Under the pieces are notes generated by a model, which was not told the DNA's origin, did no database searches, and worked only from the letters and a program-made list of their open reading frames with translations. Of a stretch of 20,333 nt of DNA, positions 19,303-20,333 are shown piece by piece. The translations under genes and the position numbers were made by a program. This stretch comes from Phaeoceros laevis (taxonomy: Eukaryota > Anthocerotophyta > Anthocerotopsida > Notothyladales): positions 1 through 20,333 of the forward strand of contig JBNGIQ010009358.1 in assembly GCA_049999765.1 (NCBI GenBank). Reading direction: 5' to 3'. The stretch's first letter is position 1; each line of letters opens with the position of its first letter.

Positions 19303-19397
19303 AGGCTCTTCGAAACCTACCTCAAACCTAACTCAAACCTAACTCAAGCTCAACAATAGGCTCTTCGAAACCTACCTCAAACCTAACTCAAGCTCAG
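19299..19397. repeat. 55-bp tandem duplication with nested 11-bp repeat
   Basis: CAATAGGCTCTTCGAAACCT begins at 19299 and 19354. Copy 1 holds two 11-bp ACCTAACTCAA units, copy 2 only one; otherwise they agree. Confidence 0.92.
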
Positions 19398-19492
19398 GCT
19401 ATGATGCCGCCCCGCCCTAGTTTCGTAAATTCTTAGATTCTTAGAGGCTTTTGGATAGGGGAGTCCGTATTCCCTAAGTCTTACTAGGCAAA

Positions 19493-19568
19493 CACCACTT
19501 TGGACAGCATTTTGAGATTAACGGAAGGTTCACCACTTTGGACAGCATTTTGAGATTAACGGAAGGTT
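19493..19568. repeat. 38-bp exact tandem duplication
   Basis: Unit 19493-19530, starting CACCACTTTGGACAGCATTT, is repeated without change at 19531-19568. Confidence 0.95.
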
Positions 19569-20333
19569 CAGGCGGCCAGCACTGTCACAGCTTTACCAGA
19601 CTCCTACCGTGTACAACTAGCTAGCTTGTCAGCCCATGTACAGCCAGCAGGTGCCTCTCTGGGCCAGTTAGCAGCATCTCCGGGTCAGCCAGCAGAGGCA
19701 GTGCTTCTGACCAGGAATCACTCTCCTATGCATAAGGGCAATTGAATCTTTTGTGCATTATGCGAGAGGCTAATCAGTGTTCGAAGGATGATGCCTGCCA
19801 ATGAAGGCCCCTGCTCAACGGTGATCATCAAGGCCAGTCAGCAAGATATGGACTCCAAGGTAAACAGGCATGCGCAGACACATCAATATAAGCAAGATTC
19901 ATTGTTGAAGAAGAATGCATGGTTCGAAATGTATGCAACAAAGCAAATTCAGTGAAGCCATGCTATATATGTGCGTGCGTAACTCTATCCCTGTCAAACT
20001 GAGACATGGACAGGGATCGCGGACACTGATCCACCACGTATCAGAACACAGAATGATGGATCTCCTCAACTGAAAAGAAAGGGAGCTGATTGGAAGTGTG
20101 AACATGGGCATTTTCCAGTGGATACCCGGGGATATTTGAAGAACATATTGAGCCTGTCATTCTTCCATCATTGTGGGCAGCCTTGGGCATAAATATATAC
20201 CTTCACCGTGGGATGCTTCCTCATCCCCAACTACAAACTTATGCACAACTCCACCTGCGTCAGAGCACCAACTCCGACCTGGCTGCTTCCATGCTCTGGA
20301 TTGCACTCTCCTTGCCTGAAGTTCCTTTGCCTC
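19569..20333. other. Intergenic DNA to the right edge, possible TATA box of an unseen gene
   Basis: No gene is supported. Near 19661-19711 there are copies related to the 12.6-kb minisatellite (GGGCCAGTTAGCAG and AGGCAGTGCTTC). ATAAATATATAC at 20189-20200 resembles a plus-strand TATA box, and the frames beyond it (ATG at 20241 or 20291) stay open to the end. They are too short to identify. Confidence 0.3.

Noticed and set aside
19245-19568. CRISPR-like array
   Set aside because: Adjacent repeats are contiguous and of different sequences, with no regular spacers; the host is a eukaryote.
1-20333. tRNA or rRNA genes
   Set aside because: No B-box-like GGTTCGAATCC block within a plausible cloverleaf was found on either strand, and no rRNA-like conserved blocks were seen.

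Overview
The window looks like nuclear DNA of a streptophyte, most likely a compact-genome non-seed plant or close algal relative (a guess, not a determination). Plastid isoprenoid genes with transit-peptide-like N-termini, an XS/zf-XS protein and a plant-type endosulfine are all split by short GT-AG introns (mostly 70-150 bp). I reconstructed six protein-coding genes by joining exons whose reading frames agree across every junction and whose joined proteins align from end to end with known families.

Layout, left to right: (1) a PP2C phosphatase on the minus strand running off the left edge (1-1705); (2) an endosulfine/ARPP-19-type PP2A regulator on the plus strand (2044-2952); (3) HDS/IspG, a 19-exon minus-strand gene of the MEP pathway (3330-7521); (4) DXS, the first enzyme of the same pathway, 6 exons on the plus strand (9092-11910); (5) an intronless eukaryotic-type queuine tRNA-ribosyltransferase on the minus strand (14147-15322); (6) an SR-rich zf-XS/XS-domain protein on the plus strand (15644-17854). 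Strands alternate strictly (- + - + - +), so the genes form three head-to-head pairs with 338, 1570 and 321 bp between start codons.

The central pair is the most informative. DXS makes DXP at the entry of the plastid MEP pathway, and HDS makes HMBPP near its end. They share one 1.57-kb intergenic region, which contains a cluster of TACAGTA half-sites. The first pair joins two genes of protein-dephosphorylation control. The third joins a tRNA-modification enzyme to a putative RNA-binding/silencing-type protein across a short promoter with a consensus E2F site.

The non-genic parts are repeat-rich. Between DXS and the tRNA-ribosyltransferase gene lies a degenerate minisatellite built on GGCCNNNNNGGCC, with a diverged relative near 19.66 kb. 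The right end (19.04-19.57 kb) is a run of five different, nearly perfect short tandem duplications. One HDS intron carries a perfect 16-bp inverted repeat between two 27-bp direct repeats that duplicate the splice donor. No RNA gene, CRISPR array or intact transposon was recognised.
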